This document shows, in pieces, positions 46,620 through 59,099 of a stretch of 64,000 nucleotides of DNA. This DNA is from Gnetum montanum (taxonomy: Eukaryota > Streptophyta > Gnetopsida > Gnetales > Gnetaceae). The notes below the pieces were generated by a model. That model saw only the letters and a program-made list of their open reading frames with translations, was not told where the DNA came from and did no database searches. The translations under genes and the position numbers were made by a program. Location of the stretch: assembly GCA_015680685.1 (NCBI GenBank), contig MNCI01026665.1, forward strand, positions 67,466 to 131,465. The letters run 5' to 3'. The number at the start of each line of letters is the position of its first letter. Positions within the stretch are counted from its first letter, which is position 1.

Positions 46620-47492
46620 TGATGAAAAAATTATTATAATGGACTACAATATTGTATCTATGATTTTGTAGATGCAATATTGTAGCCCAACATATGTCAT
46701 CGTAGATACGATGTAGTGGACCATGATCATGCCTATAAATAAGAGCCCACCATCACATTAGAAACAAGTTTTGAGTTCAACACTTGGCAAAATTCTTACA
46801 ATTTTTTTCTTGAAGTTGGAGTTAGCTGTGAATACTCGTAGTGTGATAAATTACAATTGTACAAAATCTTTATTCAAGTGGATTGTTCATAGACATAATT
46901 CATGAATGGCAATAAAGATCAAGATTATTCTTCATCATTGTAGCATATCACCTAGAATAGATTTACCTTTTCATGTTATTTATTTTTACTATGTCATTTG
47001 CATTCCTTCAATCATTTACTATTCCAATGAGTAAGGCAAAAAGGATACAACTAGTTTCAAGCATAAAGTGTAATTGTTTGGTAACCTAGTAGTGACTTTA
47101 CTTAATTTGCTTAGTAGTAAAGTTACTTAGTAATCCGAATAATAGTTACATCAACCTAGGACATGTATAGAAAACTAGGAACATATGCTTATCATCATAA
47201 GATAGAATAACTTTACATTTTCATTGTACTTAGAAATAGAATTTACATTTACTTTCACCATGTCTATGCTTAGCATACTTAAAGCCAATCAATGTCATTT
47301 TATCATATATCTCACTAAGAGTTAAACCATATGATTTGCACCTTGCTAACTCTAAGTGGGAAGAAAACAATCATGAACTTACTATTAAGTTACTAGTATA
47401 CTCACATTGTCCATCCATGAATTACGATCTGGTCATGTGTGAATACTTGTAACTTGTATAGTTGAGTGTTAGAATTCCCTAACTATTCATCA
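46620..47492 (+). repeat. 5' LTR of element F
   Basis: It runs from TGATGAAAAAATT (46620) to ATTCATCA (47492), with the primer site directly after. A TATA-like 'gcctataaataagagccc' lies near 46732. The target duplication TGAGG (46615-46619) pairs with TTAGG (50998-51002), four of five bases. Confidence 0.8.
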
Positions 47493-47512
47493 TTGACATT
47501 GTTGCCAGGGAT
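47493..47512 (+). other. Primer binding site, tRNA-Asp type (element F)
   Basis: TTGACATTGTTGCCAGGGAT follows the LTR end directly. It is a decayed tRNA-Asp complement like those in C, B and G. Confidence 0.8.
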
Positions 47513-47638
47513 GTATCAATGTTTGCTAGTTAGTTAATTTTATATAGTTTATTGTATCAAGAATCACCGAGCCCATCTTTCATACTTAGAATAAATTTTC
47601 AAAACACACACACACACTTAAGCATCAACCACATTAGA

Positions 47639-50341
47639 ATGGCTTCCATATCCAAACTAAAATCTCCACTTTCTATTGATCTTAAGGAAAGTAATGACAA
47701 AGATTATAATGAAGAAGATTAGAGTGCACCAATACAAACAAGAATCTCATATGCTCATATTGATACTTATTATCTTGATTTCACATTTATTCCACTAGGA
47801 TGAAATTGGAGAGATTTATAGGGCAACATTGTCTTGCAACCAGAATTTTTAAAACCATCTATGCTTCAAGTAGCCCTCATGAGGTCAAATCTTGACCATG
47901 TGCATGAAGCGTATCAGGTCACAAAGAACATGACCAAGCCATATCAACCAATCAAGGTGTAAGTAAGAAGGGATGCTATCATGGTAGCAAGATATGAATA
48001 AGAGAGAGGAAAAAAAGCATAACAAGAGATCATCCTTAGTGAGTAAAGAGAAGAATCATATAAAAATGAAATATCTTACTAGACTCACCGATTTAGTTCT
48101 TAAACACTAATCATATCCATCAAAGATCATGTAAAAATGAAGTTACATTTAACCCTTGCAGAAATTCTAGGAAAATATGAGGAAGACTATAGACTTAAGA
48201 AGAATTTAAGATCTAAAACCTCCAATAGATTTAGAAGCGATGATCCCAAGAGTCATAGAAGCAAAACTAGTTAACACCATTCTCTAACTTCCTCATCCTC
48301 TTCATCACACTCATCAATAGACTCTAATAGGGAAGGATGAAGAGCAAGGGATCATGATAGAGAAAGGAGAAGGGATAATGAGAGGTATGTTGATAGAAGA
48401 AGAAGACATCGTGAAAATGTAGAAGATGATGAAGAAGATAAACAAAGAAAAATTAGGCATAAGAGAAGAGAGTGTCGTGAGCATTGAAGGGGTCATTACT
48501 ACAACAGAGTTTATGAACTCAAAGACTATGAAGAACTCCTACTAGTCACTTGTAGAATGATCAAAATAACGGAAGCAGTGTACATACCTACCATGCATCT
48601 AATGGATAGGTACATCAAGCAATTCAATATGCACAATATTCCAAAGTTTGAAGAAGGATATAATGCCGATTTGCAACACCATCTCCATGCCTTCCTTACC
48701 TACATCCTACAAAATATAGAGAATGATTAACTAAAATTAAGGTTGTTTTCTAGAGCACTCATTAAGGAAATAGAAAGCTAATATATATCCCTAGAATTCA
48801 AATCAATTAGAAGATGGTGTACCATGCTAGAAATTTTCAATGAAAAATATCAAACTTATTTTAGAGTGTTAAATTTTAAAAAATAGATCCAAGGATGGAA
48901 ATAAGGGACACATGAATCCCTTGATGCAGCAATGGGTAAATACTACTTATTATTATATAGATGGACATGCCATGGATTTTCTCAAAGTGAACAACTATGA
49001 CACATCATTGATGGGTTAAGGAACAAGACTAGAGATACCCTTGGAGTATATGCCCAAGGAAGGTTATCAACAATGATAGCTCATTGAATCCAAAGGTTAC
49101 TAGAACAAGTAGCAAAAGAAGGAGAGCTACAAAAAAGAGAATCTACTAAAGACTATAATAGTGATCTAGCCATTAGAAAAAGAGATGTAAGAATATGTAA
49201 AACACAAGAAGAAGAAACTTTAGAAAATGTGATCTAGCAAAAGACTCTACTTATTTAGAAATAAGTCAATGATATTACAATAAAGGTAGAGAAAATGTGG
49301 AACTTTGTGGATGGAAAATTTGCCATAACACTAAAAATATTAGAAGAGAAAACTAAACAAGGTTTCAACAAAAATAAGAAGAAGAAGAAGAAATTGGACA
49401 ATGGACATGAAACGTATAAACAAAAAAAAGGAAAATTTGCTACAATTGAGGAAACTACAGGCTTAAGCTCTGAATACAACACTGGTTGCAAAGTGTGCTA
49501 GTATGAACATCTTAAGGGATGTTGTCCTATCATGGTTCAATTATAAGAGTTTGGGGCATATGTATCAAATCCAAAGTTTGTCAAAAAATAGATGCTAAGA
49601 TGATTACCTTATCCACAAGGTAATTACAGATAGCCCTATCAACAATGATATTATTCAAGTAGGGCTTATCCTCAACTACAAGAATAATATGAGTAGTAGT
49701 AGCAAAAGCCATAGTCGTGGCGAATGCCATCACTAAGGCAACATTATCCTTATCAGTAACTGGATCCTTATAGATACGATGTGTAGCATTCCATATCTTC
49801 CAAAAACACTGATGTTCATGATTCTTCTCTGTACTATCCAATAGAGTATCATAGGTCTACAACCCCATACATAGAGTCACATCCTTACACATCTGAACCA
49901 GTAGTCGCTCTATCCTATCAAGCTCCTAATCCTTTACTACTAGTACCATTGTTGGTCATGCAAGGGAAGTTGCCAATATAACCACAACATAAAAGTAATA
50001 TTAGGACAATTAGTATACAAAAAGAGGATAATACTAGCAACACTACATGTCAATCTAGAAAATGTCCTTTCTTCAAGATAAGTCTAGAAATGGTTGGTAG
50101 AGTAAGAGCTTCATCCAACCATGTTCCTCCTATGATAAATTCTCTTGAAACCACCATGCTTCCAAAAGAGCTAAACCAAAATCTTACAACTATAATATAG
50201 TATCAAATTAAATAAAAGTAGAAACTCTTCCTAAGAAAAGAATAGATCTTGAAAGTCCTCTGATTTATCTACAAATTGCTAGAAGTTCAATATGCAAAGC
50301 TCTACTAGACTTAAGTTTTGGAGTTAACTTGATATTTCACA
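47639..50341 (+). pseudogene. gag with protease stub, no RT or integrase (element F)
   Basis: The ATG at 47639 gives MASISKLKSPLS. The capsid-like part at about 48590-49240 has FNMHNIPKFEEGYNADLQHH and WTCHGFSQSEQL. A Lys-rich run at 49370-49435 precedes the zinc knuckle at 49487-49525 (CKVC-YEHLKGCC). The frame then reaches a protease-like segment near 50235-50330 (CKALLDLSFGVNLI), where the sequence passes straight into the 3' LTR. RT, RNase H, integrase and the spacer are absent. Several stops make gag inactive too. Confidence 0.75.
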
Positions 50342-50997
50342 TGATGAAACATTCATTATAATGGACTACGATATCACATCTATGATATCATAGATGTAGA
50401 ATTGGAGCCCAACGTATGTCATCGTAGATATGATGTATTGGGCCACAGTCATGCTTATAAATACGAACCCACCATTGCGTTGAAAACAAGTTTTGAGTCT
50501 AACATTTACTAAAATTTTTGTAGTTTGTTTTCTTAAAGTTAGAGTTGTGAATTCTCGTAGTGTGGTGAATTACAATTGTACAAAATCTTACCTAGTAGTG
50601 ACTTTGCTTGATTTACTTAATAGTAAAGATTTTCGGTAATCCCAGTAATAGTTACATCAACCCAAGACATGTAGAGAAAACCAAGAATGAATACTTATTG
50701 TCATATGATATAATAACTTTATTTTTTCATTATACTTTAAAATAGAGTTTATATTCACTTTAATCATGTCTACAATTAGTATACTTAAAGCTAATCAACA
50801 TCATTTTATCATATACCTCACTAGAGTTAAACCATATGTTTTGCACCTAGCTAACTCTAAGTGGGAAGAAAATGATCATTAACTTACTATCAACTCACTA
50901 GTATACTTACATTATCCATCCATGAATTATGATTTGGTTACATGTGAACACTTGTGACTTCTATGATTGATTGTTGGAATTCTCTAATTGCTCATCA
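50342..50997 (+). repeat. 3' LTR of element F
   Basis: It starts TGATGAAACATTC and ends CTCATCA. It aligns with 46620-47492 except for a single deletion of about 217 bases after 'tacaattgtacaaaatctt'. The flank TTAGG resembles the 5' target duplication. Confidence 0.8.
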
Positions 50998-51002
50998 TTA
51001 GG

Positions 51003-51655
51003 CTCTTATATTCTTGCCCTTAAATTACCACTAACTAATATGTCCATAGGCATCTTATTAGTTTAGTCACAATGAAAATCATGAAGCAAAAGAATGTTGA
51101 TATCTCATTTGCAATAATTCGTTGCATAGTTTCATAACTTCAAAGAAAAAATATATAATAAATTTCAGACAAAAAATGGTAATATGAGGTTGTTTTCTTA
51201 TGAATGCAATGTACCTTATCTATAAAGTGTGATTAATGTTGGTTATCTTATCTTTCCTTCCAAGGTAGAAAATAAATCATGCCACTTACATACAAATGTT
51301 TTCATTAAATTTAGAATGTTTCCATTCCACTATGTTAATGTTTTATCATTTTAGTTGTAATTTATTCAACAAGTAATGAACATATGACTACTACTGTAAT
51401 TCATGATTTTTGATTAGTGATGTCAAAACAAGCAAAGAAAATGAAGTTTGATCCAAGCCCATCTTAATTTATATTCATTATGAATTAATAAGTAGTCATG
51501 CTCAAATTTTTAAATATAACTATATTGATTGAAATTATTAATATAAGAGAAAATCATTATAACGACATGATCATAATGGAGAAACTTATTCTTGAGTTAT
51601 TAATAGTGATTCATAATATTATATTTAGAGACCATCAAACATACATAAAAATATA
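51003..51655. other. No recognisable feature
   Basis: AT-rich and without a supported frame or repeat. Confidence 0.4.
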
Positions 51656-51659
51656 TAGT

Positions 51660-51790
51660 AATAATGAGGTGTTAACTTATTACCAAAGCTCTTAATTTGA
51701 TAACTCCATGTTATAGGTTTGATTCTAGAAGGCATTATTGAGTTATATAGTTCAAATTTAACTATATGTCTTGGAAGTAAAGATTGTTAA
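51660..51790 (+). mobile_element. SINE-like copy 4 (tRNA-derived)
   Basis: The A-box-like 'gaggtgttaacttatta' (51666-51682) and the B-box-like GGTTTGATTCT (51715-51725) are about 44 bases apart. The tail 'aactatatgtcttggaagta' matches copies 2 and 3. Confidence 0.65.
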
Positions 51791-52009
51791 AAAAATGTTT
51801 TGGGTTTTAACACCTTGTGCACAAATAAATGACTTTAAAATTACTACAAAACTGTGACCCTTATGCATAGCTATCTAGCTACTTGATAGTTGATTCCAAA
51901 ATCTCTCATGGTATATTTGTAAATTATTTTTCTGACTTAGTCTAAATGGATTTGAACACCGTGTACTTGATAGTTCAAATAAAGCCCTTGTAGTGTCCAC
52001 AGTGTAAAT

Positions 52010-52662
52010 TAAAGAGATTGTATGGTGCTTTATTTGAACACTGTGTCCTTGAACGCATTGACATGAATAGTAATAAAGTTGAGATTTTTGATATTTATTG
52101 TAGCACTTGAATTAGTTTACTTTTTTCCTATTTGCACTTTGCTTTTAATGCAATTTACATTCATAGTTTTAATTAGTTCATATACTTAGTCATAAATACG
52201 TAAATATGACCACTTTGAGCATAACATATTACGCTTAGTAATCTTAGTAGTGGCCATTTGGTGAGCCCAATAATAACCACTTATTAATCCAATAGCATTG
52301 ATACTAGTTCGGGATGTGTACGATAAGTAGGAATGGTTACTTTACATTAGGATAGATAGTTACTAGATTAACTAATCAGTTAAATAATTAATTGTTAAAA
52401 CTTCAATTACTCATCTAGCTAATAGGATAAGAAAATATGTAAAAATACAAACTAAAATAAACATAATAAGTCTAAACTCACATTTAACCATACGTACTGA
52501 TAACACAAGTATGAGTTAGGAAGACAACAATCATAAAACCCCTTACTTCATAGTTTAAGACTATATGCAAACTTAGGAACTAAGTCCATAGAATTCAACT
52601 AAATCACAAGTGAATACTTGTGATTCATATGATTAGGTATATGGGACACACACTACTCATCA
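52010..52662 (+). repeat. 5' LTR of element G (5' part not recognised)
   Basis: It shows the family's R-U5 blocks, inverted relative to the LTRs of C and B, and ends CTACTCATCA at 52662 beside the primer site. The U3 start could not be placed. Confidence 0.65.
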
Positions 52663-52682
52663 TTGATGCCATTATTGGGAAC
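52663..52682 (+). other. Primer binding site, tRNA-Asp type (element G)
   Basis: TTGATGCCATTATTGGGAAC directly follows the LTR and again fits tRNA-Asp after C-to-T type decay. Confidence 0.7.
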
Positions 52683-52836
52683 TTTAATTAGCTAAGTGAA
52701 CTAACTAGTAGTAGACTGTGAAATTATATAAAGACGTTGTGAAGATAACATAACAACAATGACCACTATCATTCAATAACGAAAAAAATTAAAGAGATAA
52801 AATACCAAAGGCACACTATTTTTATATACAACTAAT

Positions 52837-54780
52837 ATGGCTTCTTCTCACAAGGATGAATCTCCACTACACACAGGAGAATCCAATCAACAATAGGGAA
52901 GAGTAAAGAAGCTCCAAAAACTCCGAGTTATTTGTGCCCATCTAGATCCTTACAGTCCAATTTTCACTTTCATTATAAATCAAGATGAGCAGATGTGTTG
53001 GAGGAACATGAAAGGTAACATTGTATTACTTCTTGATTGATCTATTCCTACCATGTTGATGATCAATCTCATTAGATCAGGCATCGCTTCACTCAACTTA
53101 GAATCTTAGGTCCAAGACCATACTTACAAGGACTGACATCCTATAGATGCTTATTGTAAGAAGGATCGACACATGGAAGCACATTATGAGGCCTCTAAGG
53201 GTAAGAGGATCCTGATGCAATTATTCTTGTAGTAACATAAGAAGGATGAGGATTTTTTTTCTAGCCAATCGCAATATATAGATGCTTCTTCTTTCTTTGA
53301 TGAGGAAACCCTTCATCGATGATTATAGTCAACTTTGAACAACCTTGGTGATGGGAAGGCAAGGTCTCAAGACCAAGGAGCCTCGAAGGATAGAAATCCT
53401 AGCCATTCATCTAAGGGCATGAAGAATGATAATGAGAATAACAAAGAAAAGCAAACAAATTAGGGTTGGGACCAAAGGAGATGGACTAGCATGCATTATT
53501 CTCCTAGTTTTTCTTCTTCATCCTCAACATCTTCTTCATCATCAAACTCTAATAGGTGGAACTAAGGCTAAGATAAAAGTAGGAACATTCGAGATCCAGA
53601 TGAACGTGAATGATGGGATAGAGATAAACAAAGATCCCACCAAGATAATCAATGCTAGAGGTGGAAATAACCATAAGGAAAAGAAGAGTACTATCAGGAG
53701 CAAAGGCATAATACAACTCATCATAAGCACCATGGCCATGAAGGGGGCCACTGTGAATTACATGACTATGATGAGCCTCTGTTGGCTACCACAAATATTC
53801 TTATATTTGAGAGGCAGTGAGAATTCCTATAAGGCGTAAAAAGATAGTAGGATTAAACTACTGGATATGAATAATATCCCTAGCTTTGAATGGGGATATA
53901 ATGCAAATTCTTAAAATCATCCCCAAGCCTTTCATGATGCTTGTTCCTTACAAAACATAGAGAATTAATGGCAGAAGCTGAAATTATTTCTAAGGACATT
54001 CACCATGGAAGTAGAATGTTGGTACTAGTGCTTGGAACTGAAATCCATTTGCCAATGGAGTACCATTAGGACTCTTCAACGATAAGTACCAAATGTACTC
54101 TAGAGTGTCCAACCTACAGAGGAAGATCCAAGGATGGGAACAGGAAAATCATGAGTCCTTAGGTACAACCCTAGGTAAGTACTACTCTCTATTGCACTGA
54201 TGTCGAGGCCATGGATACTCCCAAAGGAAATAACTTTGCCACATCATAGATGGAATTAGGAATAAGACAAGAAAAATTCTTGGGATCTATGCTCAAGGAA
54301 CACTTTTTGAAATGCGAGTCCATCATATTTAAAGGTTGATTAAACAAGTGACCAAAGAAAAAGTGGAGTTGAAAAATGTAAAAGTGCATAGGAGTATAAT
54401 AGGGATTTCTTCATTTGTAAAAGGGAGGTGTGTTTTTTGGACTCAGAGGGGGAGGCACTACTTGATGAAGTGGTGCAAAGAAAGACCTTATCGACATAAA
54501 AATTGGTTATTGAGATGTCAACTAAGGTAGACAAAATGTGGGACTCCTTAGATGAGAAGTTTTAAACAACTCTAAAAATTGCAAAGGAAAGAGAAGACCA
54601 AGGGAGTAGTGGTCAAGATAGAAGAAGAAAAAAGGATACAAAAAAGGGTTACCATTAGAAAAAGGATAAAGTTGTAGGAAGAGGGTTTAGATTCTGAAAT
54701 AGATGATAACAGATGCAAAATTTACCAATATGAACATCCTAAGGGATGTTGATTAGTGTTGTTACATCTATAGGAGTCTG
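52837..54780 (+). pseudogene. gag remnant with zinc knuckle (element G)
   Basis: The start MASSHKDESPLHTGESN at 52837 matches the starts in C and B. The Ser-run and Asp/Arg/His-rich region at about 53480-53770 is readable, although the longest open frame there is the wrong frame. The knuckle at 54714-54752 reads CKIYQYEHPKGC followed by a stop where C or W is expected. Stops and at least one frameshift are present. Confidence 0.75.
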
Positions 54781-55429
54781 GGATGTATGCATTAAATTTT
54801 TATTTGTAAAATGGAAAACACCCATGAATTTATCTTATTCATAAGGTAACTACATGCAATAGATCCACCAATTGAGGTATTATCTAAGTGGAGCACCTTC
54901 TCAACCTCAGGAGTAATACTAGTAGTGGTAACACCCATTATCGTGGGGGATGCCACCATCGTGAACACAATATCTTTACATGCAGTTAGACCCTTATGGA
55001 TAGTATGTCCAACAATTAGTATCCCCTTGTGACTAGACTCATCTAGTCATGCCTCCTTTCTTCACCTCTACTACCCTCTAGAATATTACAAAGCACATTA
55101 TCTAAGGGGGAAGTCTCCTTTTCCTTTTCATCCTTTGTATTCCTTAGTAGCCCCTACACCACCAACTATCACACCCTTGCCACATGCTCCACCTATGCAA
55201 GGGAAAATTCCACCACAGCCACAACAGCAAAATGCTACAAGGGTAGTAAACTTATAGCTAGATATTCATTTGAGTAGCTATGAAGTAAAACCTCATAAGA
55301 GACCATTTTTCAAAATGAAAAACCCTGCAAAATCCTTGCAAACATCCATGGCTATTAACCTTACCTTATTTACCTATGAAAGTACCCTCAAGGTGCCTTC
55401 AAACCAAAGTACCTTTAATCTCCACACTA

Positions 55430-58400
55430 TTATGTTAACCCATGCAATCATGGATTGGATAAAGGCTGGTCACCTTTCTAGGAAATGATTTGATCCTAGG
55501 AGTCCCCTTAATTATTTGTAAATTAAAGGGAATGATCCATGTAAGGCTTTTTTGGACTCAAGTCATTAGGTGAACTTATTCTCCCAAGAAATGTACAAAA
55601 CCTAGAACCTATGTCTTCTCATAAAGAGCGATATCAGATTAGAGCTAGCAGATTAGTCCATCACTATTCCTTTCGGGTTAGTTGAGGGCATTGTGATTAC
55701 CATTTGAGGGCGGTCATATCTTGTAGCTTTCCTTATAATTCATGTGAATAATTGTGAGGACTTCCTTGTTATTATGGGAAGGGGCATGGCTAAGTACTAT
55801 AGATGCCAAGATGGGGATTCGAGACCTTCCCTTAGAAATCTCCAAGGAAAATCAATTTGGCAAACTAGAGAAGAAGAGGGTTTCATGCATTACATATAAT
55901 GACATAGGGTGTCATTGCATGTAGAGAATATGAATGGTAAGAAAGACATCTATCCAAGCATGTAATCAATGTGCTAAAATAAAAATTATTCATAAGTGCC
56001 TGTGTGTAGTAGCCACAAAGTAGGAAGGTACCCAATGACTAACATCAGATCATCAAAATGAATCCACAATATGCATGGAACCATTAGAGAGCCTCACGAG
56101 CACCTACATTAAGAGCATGGATGAAATAGAGAAGCTTAATAGTCAACTCTTCCATACACAAAATGAAATGGATTAGGGAAAGTTGCAAATCCTTGATCAC
56201 TTCAAGTAGGAGCCCCTTGAATTAAAAGCTTTACTGACAACTTTAAAATATGCTTTCCTCAACAATGACAAGCTAGTAATCATTAATGTCAACCTTGCTC
56301 AAGATCAAAAATAGAAGTTGTTAAAGGTGATGAACAAGTTGCCAACAACCTTTGCTTGTTCATATTATGAAGTCATCAAGATAGATCTATAGATATACCA
56401 GCGTTGCATCCATATAGATTTTTCCATCAAGCCAAAGAGGCAACAATAAGGAATGTTGAATCCAAAGTTTAAGTAGGTTACTAATGAAGAAGTAGAACAA
56501 CTTCTTAAGGCTAGGTTTGTATATTCAATTGAGGACAATGAATGGGTTATCCCACTCATGATTGTACCCCAAGAAGAGGAAAGTGGAAAGTCTGCATAAA
56601 TTTAAGACTATTGAACATGATAACTTTTAAGGATTAATTTTCATTATCATTTATTAAGCAAGTGTTGGATACTACTACAAGACATTGCTATTATAGCTTA
56701 TGGATAGTTATAGTGGCTATAACTAGATCCAAATTACACCAAAAGATTAGGCCAAAATAACATTCATGGGTCTTTAGGGGACTTTTGCATATAGAAATAT
56801 TTCCTTTGGCCTATGCAATGCTCTTGCTACTTTTCAATGTTTGGTGCTTAGCATATTTTAACAGTAGATTAGTACTCAGGTAGAAGTCTTCATGGATGAC
56901 TTCTCCACCTATGGTACCACTTTTGAGCAAGCCTTAGATCATCTTGAGTAAGTGCTTTAATGATGTGTGGAGACTAATTTGAATCCCAAGTAGTAGAAAA
57001 GTGATTTTATGGTCCAAGAAGGCATAGTCTTGGGGCATCGAATTTCATAACAAAGGATTGAGGTGGACCCATAAAAGATACGAGTCATCCAAGGAATTAC
57101 CAGGTAACTTGAAATAGTGAAAGATGTAAGATTATTCCTTGGTCATATTAGTTATTATTGATGCTTCATCGAGAACTTCTTGAAAATTGCTAAATCATTG
57201 GTTGAGCTAACAAAGAAGGATGCACCATTTAACTAGACCAAGAAATGCGAGTTAGCATTTCAACAATTAAAGTAAAAGCTCATAGAAACTACCATTCTAC
57301 ATGCTCTTAATTAATCCAGACCCTTCCACATCATGATAGATGCATCCAATTATGCCTTGGGCATTGTGCTTACATAACTAGATGATCAGAAATATCCTTC
57401 ATACATTTATTGTGTAAGCAGAAGCATTGTGAAGGCACAGTTAAACTATGCCACCATAGAGAATGAGCTCATGGCGATGGTGTATACCTTAGAAAAATTT
57501 AGGCATTATGTGCTGCTTGGATATTAAATATTTGTACACACAAATCATAGTGCCATTTGGTTCCTCATGAATAAACCAGCGATGAGCTCCCATGTCATAT
57601 AGTGGGTAGTAGTTGTATAGGAGTTTGATCTCACAGTGGTGGACAAAAATGGAATTAAGAACATAGTCATTGATCACTTGTCTTGGTTATGATGGAACAA
57701 TGAAGAGGATGAGGGACCTTTATCTGATTAATTTCGAGATAAACTCCTCTTTGCAAAAGCTATTGAAGTTTAGAATCTTAAAGATCTTAATTGGTACAAA
57801 GAGTTCCTCTGTTATCTACTCACCCAAGAGACTCCTCAAGAATGGGACAATAAGAAGAAACAATAGTTTCTTCACCAAGCCAAGCATTACATGGAAATTA
57901 GGAGCAACCTTTACAAGTTTTGCATTGATGGCTTGGTACGATGGTGCATTCCCAATGCTAATCAACTATGGATCCTCTAGGATGCTCATGAAGGTCCTTG
58001 AGGGGACCATCATGTAGAAAGGAGGACAACAGTGAAAATCCTCATGATAGGATATTACTAGCTAACAATATTTAGGGATGTCCATCAATTTTTCCATTTT
58101 TGTGAGAGATGATAAAGAGATGGAGAAATGATTGTATGAATGAGAGGATCTCAATAGTGGATCCAACCACTGAAGCCTTTCAACCTTTGGAGCATTGACT
58201 TCATGGGGCCTATCAACCCCATGTTCAATGGAAAATCATACCTCATTGTAGGAGTTGACTATTACACTAAATGAGTTGAAGCTGTAGTCGTCATTGACTA
58301 TTCATCTTCTACTATAGCACGATTTGTCCAACAAAGTATGGTAAATAGGTTTGGTGTACCAAGGGCACTAATTTTTGATAATGGAACTCATTTCACAAGT

Positions 58401-59095
58401 GCTACTTTTCAAAAATTAATGCAAAACTTAGGGGTGAAACATAAATTAATAACTCCGTATCATCCCCAAGATAACCCTCAAGTCGAAGTTACTAATAGGG
58501 AACTAACTAGGATACTAACATTGACCATTAGTAAATATAGGAAATCTTAGAGTACAAAACTCAACAATGCTCTATGAGCTTATCGATCAACTTGGAAACT
58601 TCCTATAGGTTATTCTTCCTATGAGTTGGTGTATGAAAAATTACCAACACTTCCAATTCAAGCTGAGCTTTGCACACCATAAACTACTTGCGAGCTTGAC
58701 CTCAATCTAATTTTAGCATAAAAGAAATGCTTAATGACACTGAACATGATAAATGAAAATCGTCAAGTAGTTGTGTCAATGAATGAAGTGCATAAGGCAC
58801 ATGCCAAATAATGTTATGGTGCAAACATAAGGAGAATTAAATTCCAACAAGGTGATAAGGTCCTTTACTGGAACTCCATGCATGCACATGAATGTACAAA
58901 GTTTCAAACACTATGGGAAGGATCTTACATCATACATACTACTTTTTCTTTTGATGCGATGACAGTTTACCATACTTGAAGCCTAGAAAAATAGTTTCTA
59001 GTTAACATCCAACAATTAAAGCCTCTTCTAGAAACTTGTATAACCGGTGATGTGAACAACTCAATAGATGAACAGGCACATTCTAGTTTTTGATT
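55430..59095 (+). pseudogene. Element G pol remnant: protease, RT, RNase H, integrase
   Basis: Protease is at about 55430-55620 (CKAFLDS, NLFSQEMY). RT is at about 56530-57120, with EWVIPLMIVPQ and the catalytic VEVFMDDFSTYG at 56881-56916. RNase H is at about 57290-57690 (HIMIDASNYALGIVL, HTNHSAIWFLMNKP). Integrase is at about 58080-58900, with FFHFCERW of the zinc-binding part, GVDYYTK, LIFDNGTHF and NPQVEVTN for the D, D and E positions. 58338-58550 is the longest stop-free piece. Order and motifs place it with D and B in the Athila/Tat group. Many stops and frameshifts. Confidence 0.88.
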
Positions 59096-59099
59096 TTCT

